In this document: piece after piece, positions 48,653 through 59,240 of the stretch
Layout of the letters: every line of letters begins with the position of its first letter
How positions within the stretch are numbered: position 1 is the first letter of the stretch
DNA from: Icerya purchasi
Taxonomy: Eukaryota; Arthropoda; Insecta; Hemiptera; Monophlebidae
Direction of reading: 5' to 3'
DNA: 64,000 bases
NCBI GenBank assembly: GCA_039619475.1
Contig: CM077115.1
Location: 60,580,864 to 60,644,863 of the forward strand
Translations under genes and position numbers: made by a program
Notes under the pieces: generated by a model
Told to the model about the DNA's origin: nothing
Databases searched by the model: none
The model's input: the letters and a program-made list of their open reading frames with translations, nothing else

Positions 48653-49231
48653 CCTCTCAGGTACGAGCTCTATGGCAGCCAGGGTTCGAGCAGATTTAGC
48701 AGACCTGAACCTTGGAGTGGCCGAATTACTGCACCTACCACGGGAAAAGATTCGCCCCATCACTATGGACTGTGCATTACGGAAATGGAATGAAAGATGG
48801 ATTAGCACTGATACAGCAAATAAATTGCGCATGGTTAAAAGCACCATTTATCCTCTAAGGACGACGGCACAGGAAAGTCGCATGTGTGAAAAAGTACTTG
48901 TCCGGCTTAGAATCGGCCATACCCCGCTAACGCATGCGTATATCTTAGAAGATAGTGAACCTCCAATTTGCGAACTCTGTGAGGAAACTAGGACGGTTCA
49001 TCACCTATTACTAAAATGTAAGAAATATGAAAATTGTAGAGTGCAGAGCGATATACCTACGGATGATTTGAAGGATGTTCTCCGAGATGATATACCTACA
49101 ACTCGTAAACTACGCTTGTACCTTATTTATACGGATTTAATGCGTTATCTTTAGTTAAGTTAAATTAAGTGGTCATAGCCGAAAGGCAATAAGTACCGCT
49201 GTTAAATAAATAAAAAAAAAAAAAAAAAAAA
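48653..49231 (+). mobile_element. 5'-truncated I-type LINE with poly-A tail and target duplication
   Basis: The element begins abruptly at 48653 and ends in an A run at about 49212-49231. The direct repeat aagtcagga occurs at 48644-48652 and 49232-49240, just outside the element, as expected from target-primed insertion. It encodes only the C-terminal end of ORF2. The 3' UTR has the phrase gccgaaaggcaataagt, similar in plan to the end of the LINE at 53470-56760. Confidence 0.88.
48660..49154 (+). pseudogene. LINE ORF2 C-terminal domain (RNase H end and zinc-like tail)
   Basis: An open frame of about 165 codons reads MVKSTIYPLRTTAQESRMCE, then VLVRLRIGHTPLTHAYILED and PPICELCEETRTVHHLLLKC. 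The G-H-T-x-L-T-H-x-Y-L and C-x-x-C-x-x-x-x-x-x-x-H-H-x-x-x-x-C arrangement is the usual end of I-clade ORF2 proteins, matching the LINE at 53470-56760 (CEVCREPLTVHHIVVSC). The frame upstream of 48653 is host flank. Confidence 0.88.
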
Positions 49232-49889
49232 AAGTCAGGAAAACGATAAATATACTCGAGCAAACCAGAATGGTGAAGCGAAAATGTACTTCAACAAAAA
49301 GAGCAGATAAAACGAACAGAACTCACTGTCGTTTGAAATTAATATAAGAAAATGGAACCAGTGGAAAAAACCACTATCGCGAAAGTAAAAAACCAGCGTT
49401 ACGAGCATTTTAATAAACATTTGATATAGCGCCTAGCCAAACTAAAGAACAATAGAAGATAATGGGTCTTCACCATCAGAAGATCAAAAATCCAAACCAT
49501 TCAAAGTTTAAAAAGCTGACTACTACTGATTATCTTAAACAAATTAGTACCGCACGATTCTTGTAACTGAAAATACTCAAAATAATGAACCCATTGTAGT
49601 AAAAATATGACAGATTAAAAAAAATTGGACAACATACTATTGAAATCATTATGACTTTATTCAACTGAGTGATATAAGATGACCGGTGTTTGGTAATTTG
49701 ATTTGATAGAATTCTCTGTCACTTTGCCTACAACTTAAAAAAAAAGAAGCAAGTAGTCAAAAAAAGCTAACATTTTTCAGTATATCACATTAGTCCTTCA
49801 TTCTTGCTTGTTTACTTTATTTTATTTTTAAAAAGTGCGATGTGTATTTTTTAACTTCTTATCGATATAACTTTTTAATGTGTATATAT

Positions 49890-49893
49890 ACGT

Positions 49894-49955
<62 letters not shown>

Positions 49956-50328
49956 ACATATATATAAACTCGGCTCTTCCTCTTTGTGCCACGCAAGTAG
50001 TTCTGCCCCTTAACTCCGCCTGGAGGAACCCCTGGACCACCAGCTCTATCACAAGGGAAAATTGACAACGTCATTTTTTCCGACCGGGCGACAAAAAAAA
50101 TAAAACTTTATTTAATGTCATACGTTGGGACAAATTTTTGTGACAGAAAAAGTAGTGGGAGTCGGGCTAAAAATGAATTTATCACTGAATAACATAATTA
50201 ACCAGGGCAACAATCCATCATGTAAATACTTTGTCTTCCTATATACACAATATATGTAACGTTTTGGGACAAAAAAATTTATGAGGGTCGACTTAAGATT
50301 GATGTTGTCATTAATATGTGTGTGTATA

Positions 50329-50367
<39 letters not shown>

Positions 50368-50640
50368 CTCGGCCATTTTGGCCTCGCAAGGGGCAATGCC
50401 TCTTGGCCCTTCTTGCTTATATTTCTGTCTCTTTCTCTTTTATACTTTGTATAAAATGATCAAAATTTACAACGTAATTCTAAATCGGTCCATATGAATA
50501 TAAAAACATAATCACAAAAATCCTATAAAACATAACAAACGTTACATAAAGTTGAGACATTTTTTTGGGACATTTTTTCTAATGGGGAATAGGCTAAGAA
50601 TTACGTTGTAATTAATATATATTGATAACCGGTACACGAT
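49890..50640 (+). repeat. Two adjacent microsatellite-headed repeat units
   Basis: Unit one starts with a (CA)n(TA)n head (49892-49967), then aactcggctcttcctc and, further on, a segment beginning gttgggacaaat at 50127. Unit two starts with a TG/TA head (50320-50366), then aactcggccattttggcc and a segment gttgagacatttttttggg at 50550; a third such segment is at 50262. The second unit is shared, inverted, with positions 1-165. No protein is encoded. Confidence 0.7.
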
Positions 50641-50867
50641 TTATTTCTATTACCCGTTTCTGCGGTTTTATGTTGCCTCTCTGCTAATTTAAAAATTAGC
50701 AAGCAATTTTATTTTTATTCTATTAACTTGGTCTTTAGGTTACTTTACGTTATTTTATTTTATTTTTTGTTCTTTTCTTTTTTATATAGACATATTATTT
50801 TTTTTTTCTTTCCGCATTTATTTCGATTATACATTTTTTTATTTTTATCCACTTTTTCCCTTGTTAG

Positions 50868-52064
50868 ATGAGCGCATCAAAAGGGGGCCGCTCTGCGGCC
50901 CCCTCCACAAGTTCTGCTAAACCCCTTAAACCATCCTCCAACTTATCTATACGTATTGACGTGGAGAGCAATTCGAAACGAAAATTGGCAGGCCCCCTTT
51001 CGCTAATTTCTTCTATTCAGCCGACAGAAATTAGACTCTCCCAGGCTAATCTTATGACGTTTCCTGCTTTCTCAAGCACCGATCGTCACAGTTCCGACAC
51101 TAATAATACTGATAGTAACAATAGGAATAATACTAATGATAATAATAGTAACAATAATAATAATAATATTAACAATTCTAATAATAATAACTTCAACAAC
51201 AGTACTATCAATAACAATAACTATGTTGCCAACACCAATAACAATGATAATAAAATGAATAACAGTAATAAAAATAATAATAAGGTTAGTAATAAATACA
51301 ACAATAATGATGATGATAATAATAACAATAATAATAGCAATTGCAGGGATGAGTCTGGAGAGTCATACCCCCGTGATCATCCTGCTCCTATCATAATTGA
51401 GCACACTTCTTCTAATGCTATTCTAGGAAATTACCATCCGCTTGCTTTGGCAAAACTAATAAGCCCAGTATCATTATCTTTTACTAACATCTCCTCTCGT
51501 GGAAGAAATCGGATCACCGTATCCTTCTCTTCTTCCTCAGCAGCAAAATCTTTCTTGCAGAATCAAAATTCCCTTCTTAAGTACAACTTGAAGGCATTCA
51601 TCCCCTCTACTTCTTTATACAGGTTGGGCGTAATTTCAGACATCCACCCGTCCTTTTTAGAGGACGCCATATTAACAGGTCTTGAATCGTCTAGTCCTGT
51701 AATTTCTATAAGAAGAATATTTCGCACTCCGAAGATAATAAAATCTCCACAAAATCTGTTGAACTCAAAGTTCTCCAAATCTATCCTTCCTGACTTTGTG
51801 TTAATTTAAAAGTTCCGTTTCCCTGTGTCTCCCGGCATTAAACCTCCTATCCAGTGCTCTAAATGTTTTCTTTTTGGTCACATTGTTAGGCACTGCCGTA
51901 GCTCCTGCGCCATTTGTTCCCACTGTTCCTTAAAGCATCCCTTTTCCGAATGTTCTAATTTTCAAAATCCTCCACTATGCCGAAACTGTAACGGCATTGT
52001 GTCCTCTTCTTACTTTGCCTCCTCGCTTTTTTCTTTCCTGTCCAGTAATTTGCAGCTTAATTAA
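50868..52064 (+). pseudogene. LINE ORF1 (gag-like) with poly-Asn tract and zinc knuckles, one stop
   Basis: ORF1 proteins of I/Jockey LINEs bind the element's RNA. The frame opens with MSASKGGRSAAPSTSSAKPL. A nearly pure Asn tract built of AAT/AAC codons covers residues about 80-155. A probable RNA-binding region follows (SLSFTNISSRGRNRITVSF, NLKAFIPSTSLYRLGVIS). A TAA at 51807-51809 interrupts the frame, and the same frame continues with two or three CCHC knuckles: CSKCFLFGHIVRHC, CAICSHCSLKHPFSEC and C-R-N-C-N. Decayed continuation reaches about 52300 in another frame. No ORF2 follows in proper place, so this may be a 3'-deleted copy. Confidence 0.8.
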
Positions 52065-52300
52065 CTTCTCCTTTGATCTTCTTTTGTCTACATCAGCTAT
52101 GCAGAACGCTGTTGAGAGATGGCCTAGATTCATCTGCTCGCAGCAGATAATTTCAAAGTTTGGAATTACTTCTCCAAATCCTCTCAATTATTTGAGAACT
52201 TTAAAATATACGGAATTTGTTCCTTTGAACCAGACATCTAATGCAGTTAATGTCTCCTTTCCTACGGTTCATCATTGTTATTTTAGAGAGACGCTTTAGA

Positions 52301-53354
52301 CGGTATTTAAATCTACTGGCCCAATGTATGTCTCTTTAATCTTTACTGTTGTAATTTACAGGCTACTGACTTTTGTTATTTTCTATTATATATTATACGT
52401 GAAACAGTCATAGCTTTAAATGTATAACAAGTTTACGTAATAATAAGATGCGCAGAATTTCCTTGTGGAATAATTTTCTTCATTTGTTGTTTTCATTTAC
52501 TATTATTATTCATCTCTTCTCTTTTACCTTATATTTCGTCATATTTCTGCAGGTTAAATCTTATTTCTTTGCTTTCCTTTTTTCCTCTCCTTCGGGCCGA
52601 ATATCAGCGATATTCACTGGGAACCAGAAAACAAAGCGGCCACCGTACTGGAAGGCTGATATAATTGAGCAATTGTTTTATAGAAGAGGATAGATGGGCG
52701 CATAAATTACGGCAATTCAAGTTAGAAGAAAAACGGAAGAAAACAAGTTGTTCTTCTTCTAAGGCAAATGGCTACAATACGTTCTGCCGTTTGATGATTC
52801 TTCTTTTATTTGAAATCTGTTGCTGCTCATGTGGTCCCATTTAAATTTGATCAAGATCTGACCAGTAGTTTTTGAGTTATCCTCAATAATGCGGGAGATT
52901 GAAGCTTTTTGGATGCTTTTCATTCATGATTGGTTTCACCGTCGGGTTAGATTTAGCTTCGTTTTTTTTTTTTAATATCCATTTTTTTTGAAGACATGAC
53001 ACGCGACGTGCACTACCCGCTGGCTTTGGTTTTATCTGCTAAGCGACGCACTTGGTCGAATTAACGAAACAACAAAGCGTTACGGATAAACGAATGATAA
53101 AAAATACAATAGTTGATAATAATAATTGAAAAATCTTACCACTACCGTTCTGCTGAATTATAAAAACGCAGAGGCGATTGACTTAAAATACTATCAATTT
53201 ACCAAATTACAATGGAAATGTAGTTTTTGATGTTTTTACCGTGGAAATGCAGTTCAAAATAAAGAAATCGATTTTTTTAAATGGAGAATAATGTGGAAAA
53301 AAAAATTGATTTTTAACAAGGAAAAAATTCAAGTATGACACTAAAAAAGGTAAA
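52301..53354. other. No gene recognised
   Basis: AT-rich with no transposon protein that I can name. It may hold the remains of the 3' part of the element whose ORF1 lies upstream. Confidence 0.4.
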
Positions 53355-53469
53355 ATAAAATGTTTTTTTTATAAAAAATAAATACCGACTTCAAGGTATA
53401 TTATAAAAATTTAAAAATGCACTAAAAAGCAACAAATAATTGAATAAAAATGCACTGAAAAGTAAAAAA

Positions 53470-56400
53470 TAACAGCACTCTGTGGGGATCCCATAAAACG
53501 AACAGGAAAGGGAAAATATTTGAAAAGTTGCTCAACACACACTTGCACGTTTCAATGCTAAACAAGAAGCAGCCGACAAGATTTAACTCCTTTAAAGGCA
53601 CTTTTTCGACCATTGATTTAACCCTATCAACGAATGATGTCTATTCGAAATTCCAATGGTCAATCCATTCAGACTTGTGCCACAGTGACCACTACCCAAT
53701 TTACCTACGGATCAATAGAGTAAACAAGAAGGATATCATCAATAAGCATCAACGCTGGATAACGGAAAAAGCGAACTGGAATAAGTTCCAAGAACTATGC
53801 AACCTTCCCTTCAACTCCGACTCTACTAATATTGACACAGTAATTGAGTCTTTCAACAATCACATAACGGTAGCAGCGGAGAGGTCTATTCCGAAAACGT
53901 CTCCGGTTATGAAAGCACGCAATGTTCCATGGTGGAGTCATGAAGTAAAAGTTGCTATCCAAAACCGCAACAGGGCTCTAAGGAGATTTCGAATTACCAG
54001 GCTGAATGCAGACCTAGCCAACTTTCGCCTTTGTCGTGCTCGAGCTCGACAAATAATTAGGCAAAATAAAAGGAGAAGCTGGGAAGAATTTGTTTCTGAA
54101 ACAAATACCAGCTCCAGCCCTTCACAGATCTGGCGGAAAATCGACATCTTAAATGGGACTAGAGGATCTCTCCCAGTTATAACATTACAGGGGCCAACAG
54201 GTCTTACTCAAGATCTAGAGAAAGTAGCTAATATCTTTGGTAATTACTATGCTGAAACATCGTCTAATCAATGGTATAGCAAACGATTCCTGTCGTATAA
54301 AATAAAAGAAGAGCAGAAATTACTACTAGTCGACTCGAACAATCAGGAGGATTACAACACGCTGTTCACAGAAAACGAACTAGATGAAGCGATTACTAGA
54401 ATAGGTAAAAACTCGGCACCGGGCCCGGATGGAATTCCCTCCCTATTCCTCAGAAAGCTGGCCCCGGAAATGAAGAAGTACTTACTGAGTATGTTTAATA
54501 GAATCTGGACGGAAAACTGTTATCCTCAACTATGGAGTAGGGCAGTAATAATTCCTATACTAAAGTCTAATAAAGACCGCACCAGTCCAGCGTCCTATAG
54601 ACCGATATCTCTAACTTGTGCCACAGGCAAGTTGATGGAAAAACTTGTGGCACACCGATTACTATGGTACCTGGAACAAAACGGACTCATACCAGAAAAT
54701 CAGACGGGGTTCCGGAAATACAGGAGCGCTCTGGATTCCCTGTATAACTTACACCAGGAAATATTGAAGGCTTTTCAGGATAAGCAATACTTAATATCGG
54801 TTTTCTGTGACATACAGAAAGCATATGACACAGCGTGGAGACACAAAATTATTCAACTACTCTTAGGGATGGGATTGAAGGGTAGACTAGTACATTTCGT
54901 TAGAAACTTCCTGTCAAACCGCACAATCAAAGTTCGAGTAGGAAACAAATATTCACAAGACTTTTCAATCGAAAATGGGGTGCCACAAGGCAGCTTATTG
55001 AGTGTCTACTGTTTTCTGATCCTGATAAACACTGTTACGAATTCAATCCCATCACCCATCTCAACCAGACTATTTGCCGATGATATAAATATTACGTTAG
55101 GAACAGCTGACCTGGTTTACGCCCAAGCACTATTGCAAAAATGCATGGATAACTTATAGGACTGGAGCAGGACTACTGGCCTTCATTTCTCTCCCCAAAA
55201 AACTAAATATATGGTATTTACAAGAAAACGAAGTCAAGCCTCACTAAATTTAACAATTAATAAAACCACCATACAACATTCGATGGACTATAAATTTCTT
55301 GGTGTACATTTTGACCCTAAATTGACGTGGCGTAATCACATATTTTCACTTAATCAAACGTGTCAGCCATTACTCAACATCATGAAGATGATGAGCAATA
55401 GGACCTTTGGACCAAGGAGCTCAACATTGCTTCGGGTATACAATGCCCTCATCCGCTCAAGAATCGACTACGGATCGGTGATATACTCGTCGGCTAGTAA
55501 ACGTCTGCTGAACATACTGGATGTGGTACAAAATACTGGACTAAGGATTGCGTTGAAAGCTTTCCCAACCACTCCAACAGCGAGCCTCCAATACCTTAGT
55601 AGCATCCCTCCACTTTGCTACCGGAGGAAAATACTATCCATTAAATACGTCATGAAGGTTGCTAGTCATCAACAACACCTAAACCGCATACATATACAAA
55701 AAGAGCTACAAAAAATGGGACTTCAAAGACCACTAGGGACGATACGCAGTATCCTGAATAAAATTCCTACAGTTGTACCACCTTGGAACCAGTTTAAACC
55801 CGTAGTTCGTTGGGACCTATTCTCAGCAGATGTTAAAACGCAACCGAACATGGAGATCCGTAGAAGACTTCAGGACGTTCTTCAACAGCAGCCCAACGCA
55901 GTCATTTGTTTCACAGATGCATCTAAAACTCCGAATCATGTAGGAGGTGCTTTTTCCATCGGAAATAGGTCCTACTCTTTCAGTCTACCGAGTATGCTGT
56001 CGGTCCTTGCAGCTGAGATGATAACTTTGCTCCAATGTCTGATACAGATCGCGGGCCGGCCTCCTGACCAGTACATGATAATGACCGACTCAGCTCTGGC
56101 GTTGCAGTACATCGAAACAAGAAACTCTGCTATTACGATAGTAGACCACATATGGTACTGCATCTTGGAGTTAATCAAACATAATACTGCAGTTACCTTT
56201 GTCTGGATACCGAGCCACCGAGGGATAGAAAGCCATGATGATGTCCACCATGCGGCGCGAGGACAGAACCAAGCCTCCCTGCCGGTAATGCTTGGAGAGG
56301 ACATAGCTCAACATTATATCCAGCGCATTTTAAACTCGTGGAACCAGTCCTTCCAAGCTCGCCCAAGTATGCTTGGAAATATAAAGAAGAACCTGGATGC

Positions 56401-56730
56401 CTGGCCAGCAAGTATTGGCAATACCTGCTCTCCGAGGCTGGAAACAACAGTCAATAGAATATTCCTGGGCCACACTGTCATCACTCACTCGTACCTGCTG
56501 AACGATCAGCCGCCGCCTATATGCGAGGTGTGCCGCGAGCCGCTAACAGTTCATCATATTGTGGTATCCTGCCAAAAATACATCCAACATCGCAGAAATC
56601 AGCTGAATACACAGATTCCGGATGTAAACTGCCTGCAAGAACTTACTGACTTTATAATTAATACAAAAATTTCTAAGTATATTTAGATAATTCAAAAATC
56701 GAGTAATAGCCTAAAAGGCATTAGCAACTC

Positions 56731-56760
<30 letters not shown>
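53470..56760 (+). mobile_element. 5'-truncated I-type LINE with long poly-A tail
   Basis: The copy starts inside the endonuclease domain (LWGSHKTNRKGKIFEKLLNT), runs through a complete RT and RNase H, and ends in an A run at 56733-56760. The 3' UTR is short and contains gcctaaaaggcattagcaac, a small hairpin. It is nested in the left arm of the palindromic element. The good state of the frame suggests a recent insertion. Confidence 0.92.
53528..56686 (+). pseudogene. I-type LINE ORF2: EN end - RT - RNase H - zinc tail, single in-frame stop
   Basis: One frame is open for more than 1,050 codons except for a TAG at 55157-55159. The endonuclease end has SDHYPI. RT has SAPGPDGIPSLFLRK, PASYRPISLTCATGKLMEKL, FCDIQKAYDTAW (motif A), NGVPQGSLLSVYC (motif B), FADDINITLG (motif C) and DYKFLGVHFDPKLTW. 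RNase H has CFTDASKTPNHVGGAF, AAEMITLLQC, MTDSALALQYIET and WIPSHRGIES, so its acidic residues are present. The tail CEVCREPLTVHHIVVSC is a CCHC-like cluster. The reading resumes in frame after the stop (first Met at 55211). Confidence 0.93.
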
Positions 56761-56762
<2 letters not shown>

Positions 56763-57219
56763 ACTTCCGATAAAAAATTTATATCAGAGTGATATAACAC
56801 TTAAGTGGTGATATCGTAATTTTTATACAACACTGATAGCTTAATTAGAGTTGGAATCAAATTCATATTAAAATAATAATTTTAAAAAAACTGCATTAAA
56901 TGTTCATTAAATTGTTTCTAGATATTGTAATATGAATTTGATGCCAACTCTATGTTAAGGTATAAATGTTGTATAAGAATTATGATATCACTTTAAGTTA
57001 TATCACTCTGATATATATTTTTTATCGAATAATTATTTTTTACTTTTTAGTGCATTTTTATAATATACTTTGAAGTCGGTATTTATTTTTTGTAAAAAAA
57101 CATTTTTTATTTTTTGTAAAAAAACATTTTTTTTTTTTTTAAAAAAAAGAAGAATGTAAATTTGCAATTAACATAGAAGAAGAACTATAAAAAACGCAAT
57201 TAACATAATCAATGTAATC

Positions 57220-57803
57220 ATGGTACAAAGGAAGACAAAGGTGATAAAATTACGCTATTGCTGATTACAAGAGGAAAGACCTTGCAAAAATCATCCGATT
57301 TCTGATTACAGCGGTGGAAGGCAAAGTTGATAAAATAGCGCGCTTCCAACCTACAAGAAGAAGAAAAAATATTGCGCCAGTGTTCTGCCACGCTTTTATA
57401 CTTCATGAATTCACTCTCGTTACTACGAGTTCTAAAATTGCACACCGTCAACACGACCACGTTACGCATGTTTTAACGGGAAATTACAATAATTTCGCGG
57501 ATTATTGGCCAGAAGAAGATTTATTAGACCATACTAGTTACAACTGCCCGGTTAGATACAATATTAACAACGAATTCACATTCGATCACACTATACATAT
57601 ATATATATGGTAGGCAACAATGCATTTACCTATACGATGTAGAACGCGATACTTTTTGTACCGAACCATTATTTATATCATGGTTAAAAGAAGAATATTT
57701 ACCTGAAACATTTTATAAAAATACACTATATATGGTTAATAACTATATGATTGGAAAAATATATAAACATAATTCTTACATTTACCATAAATATTATTAT
57801 TAA
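57220..57803 (+). pseudogene. Virus-like ORF 1, unassigned, frameshifted
   Basis: A Met at 57220 starts a short frame that shifts near 57245. The main frame then shows RKDLAKIIRFLITAVEG and NFADYWPEEDLLDHTSYNCP. It is broken again near 57600, next to a TA repeat, and the other frame continues with CIYLYDVERDTFC and EPLFISWLKEEYLPETFYKN to a stop at 57801-57803. AATAAA follows at 57810-57815. The length of about 190 residues, the aromatic-rich sequence and the adjacent polyadenylation signal resemble genes of large insect DNA viruses. I do not recognise the family. Confidence 0.45.
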
Positions 57804-57856
57804 TCGTCAAATAAAACTCAACCGCTTTCTTTTTTTAATAATAATTATTAAAAAAA

Positions 57857-58966
57857 ATGTCTATTTTAGAGAAAGTTAACTTTAATGTTGTATTTGCACG
57901 ATGTCCTGAATTATTAATATATTCGTTTCGTCAATCATATGAGAAAGCCGCAAGCGTTATAATATACTCAATATTTTAGCGATGATCCTTAAGGTTACTT
58001 GCGAATATTTTTGAAAATGTTACGCTAAAACTACAAATTTACCTGTTGCTCTTTTAAACAGGGCACTTCGATATCTCAGAACCGAATTAAGAAGAAATAG
58101 AATTTCAGAAATATTACCGAACAAAAGTTATCTGAAAACTTAACGCGCTAAAAAAAATTTCCGATAGATTAAATTATGCCGGATTTACGCCAACTCAATT
58201 GGTACGTGCCTTACAATCGATTAATTATTATAAAGTTATTCATTATATTTTCACTAAGCTGTTATCAAATCTATATAATAGGGACGGACAATTATTGGAA
58301 ACGGAAAATTGGCCATCTTTTGTCGGAAACACGGGAACTATTACAAGAATCGCACCACGACGATATTTCTTCTTTAGCGAATATAACTTTTTCGAAAACG
58401 ATATAGTAGTATTAAAAAATACGATTCATTCTTTTTTTAATTATTCGCTATATTTAGAACCGCTAACGCCCGTAAAAGCGGAAATACGTTTTATTAAACT
58501 ATCAGAAAAAAATTTTAAATCTTGCTTAATAATAAATAACATTTCTTCGAGAGAATGGAAAAAACAAATTCTCATTCAGTTGCAGAACATAATAGCTCCC
58601 TTTTTCCAGAATCTCAAATTAATCGCAATACAAACAGCTCCAATGACGAATCCGATATTATTATATCAAACCCCGCAAATTTCCTCGATGGAGGAAATTT
58701 TATTCCAACCCAAGACCAAATTGACCCACTTAGCACTACAGATGGACGAGGCTCTTTTTTTTTACGACAGTTTTTTAATTGTACTGCATCATGTTCCGTT
58801 GAATGTGAACGAACAGCCTCCACCTCCTCAGCGGCCGCCCCTGATCAGGCCTCAACGGTTGAAAGACTGGAGAGCGATCAAGAATATTCAGAAGAACAGA
58901 ACAATGATGAAGCAAAAACAACTAGCCGCTAAATGTGAGAAATTTATTTTAACTAAACAAATTTGA
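57857..58966 (+). pseudogene. Virus-like ORF 2, unassigned, with several frame breaks
   Basis: It starts MSILEKVNFNVVFARCPELL, only about 50 bases after the previous ORF. Stops and shifts occur at about 57977 and between 58000 and 58170, after which a long open stretch (58199-58966) gives DGQLLETENWPSFVGNTGTI, YFFFSEYNFFENDIVVLKNT and AEIRFIKLSEKNF. The last third overlaps ORF 3 in another frame. It ends in a Pro-rich, basic tail. No known domain is recognised; integration followed by decay is inferred from the breaks. Confidence 0.45.
58555..58932 (+). CDS. Virus-like ORF 3, acidic Ser/Asn-rich, overlapping ORF 2
   Basis: 125 codons, open from an ATG, in a different frame from the surrounding ORF 2. 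The protein is hydrophilic and looks disordered (NTNSSNDESDIIISNP, then DQASTVERLESDQEYSEEQN). Either it is the true continuation of ORF 2 after a frameshift, or the two frames are both used. I cannot tell which. No domain is recognised. Confidence 0.35.
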   Translation: MEKTNSHSVAEHNSSLFPESQINRNTNSSNDESDIIISNPANFLDGGNFIPTQDQIDPLSTTDGRGSFFLRQFFNCTASCSVECERTASTSSAAAPDQASTVERLESDQEYSEEQNNDEAKTTSR

Positions 58967-59221
58967 CATCCGCAAACTACCGACGGTGTCATTATTAATA
59001 AGTTAGATTTCATTATTCCTGCACCACGCATTATAAAACCAATACACTGTACTTATATTTATATTACATCATACACTTCAATAGAAAATGAAATTAATCT
59101 TGTTTTGGGAAAACAACCTATTAATACTGGACAAACTGTTGCACCAACTGATATAATATGTCAGATAAAAGACCTGCAGATTAGTCTTCAGAATCAGGAC
59201 CATCTAAAGCACCAAAATTAG
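58967..59221 (+). pseudogene. Virus-like ORF 4, unassigned
   Basis: This continues in the frame of ORF 2 straight after its stop with no Met near the start. It reads DGVIINKLDFIIPAPRIIKP, then CTYIYITSYTSIENEINLVL, and ends at 59219-59221. Beta-strand-like alternation is visible. It may be the rest of a longer damaged protein. The family is unknown. Confidence 0.35.
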
Positions 59222-59240
59222 ACTCTTCTTCTGCAGCCGC
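59158..59240 (+). pseudogene. Virus-like ORF 5, N-terminus only, cut by LINE
   Basis: An ATG overlaps the end of ORF 4 in another frame and reads MSDKRPAD, a stop at 59182-59184, then SSESGPSKAPKLDSSSAAA. A basic, Ser/Pro-rich start of this kind occurs in nuclear-targeted viral structural proteins, but that is only an analogy. The R1-type LINE begins at about 59236, so the rest is displaced or lost. Confidence 0.35.

Larger units (their letters stand above)
53355..57140. mobile_element. Palindromic DNA element, split by a LINE insertion
   Basis: The left arm is 53355-53468 (taccgacttcaaggtatatt, then aaaaatgcactgaaaag and gtaaaaaataa) and it resumes at 56761 (ttacttccgataaaaaattt, tatatcagagtgatataac). 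The right arm, about 56930-57140, is the reverse complement of both pieces joined end to end. It thus proves that the LINE at 53470-56760 landed inside the left arm. Without the LINE the element is about 500 bp with arms of around 200 bp. Its outermost ends are blurred by A/T runs, so the target duplication is unknown. Confidence 0.8.

Noticed and set aside
55972..56447. Minus-strand ORFs of 84-110 codons
   Set aside because: Antisense shadows of the I-type LINE RNase H.
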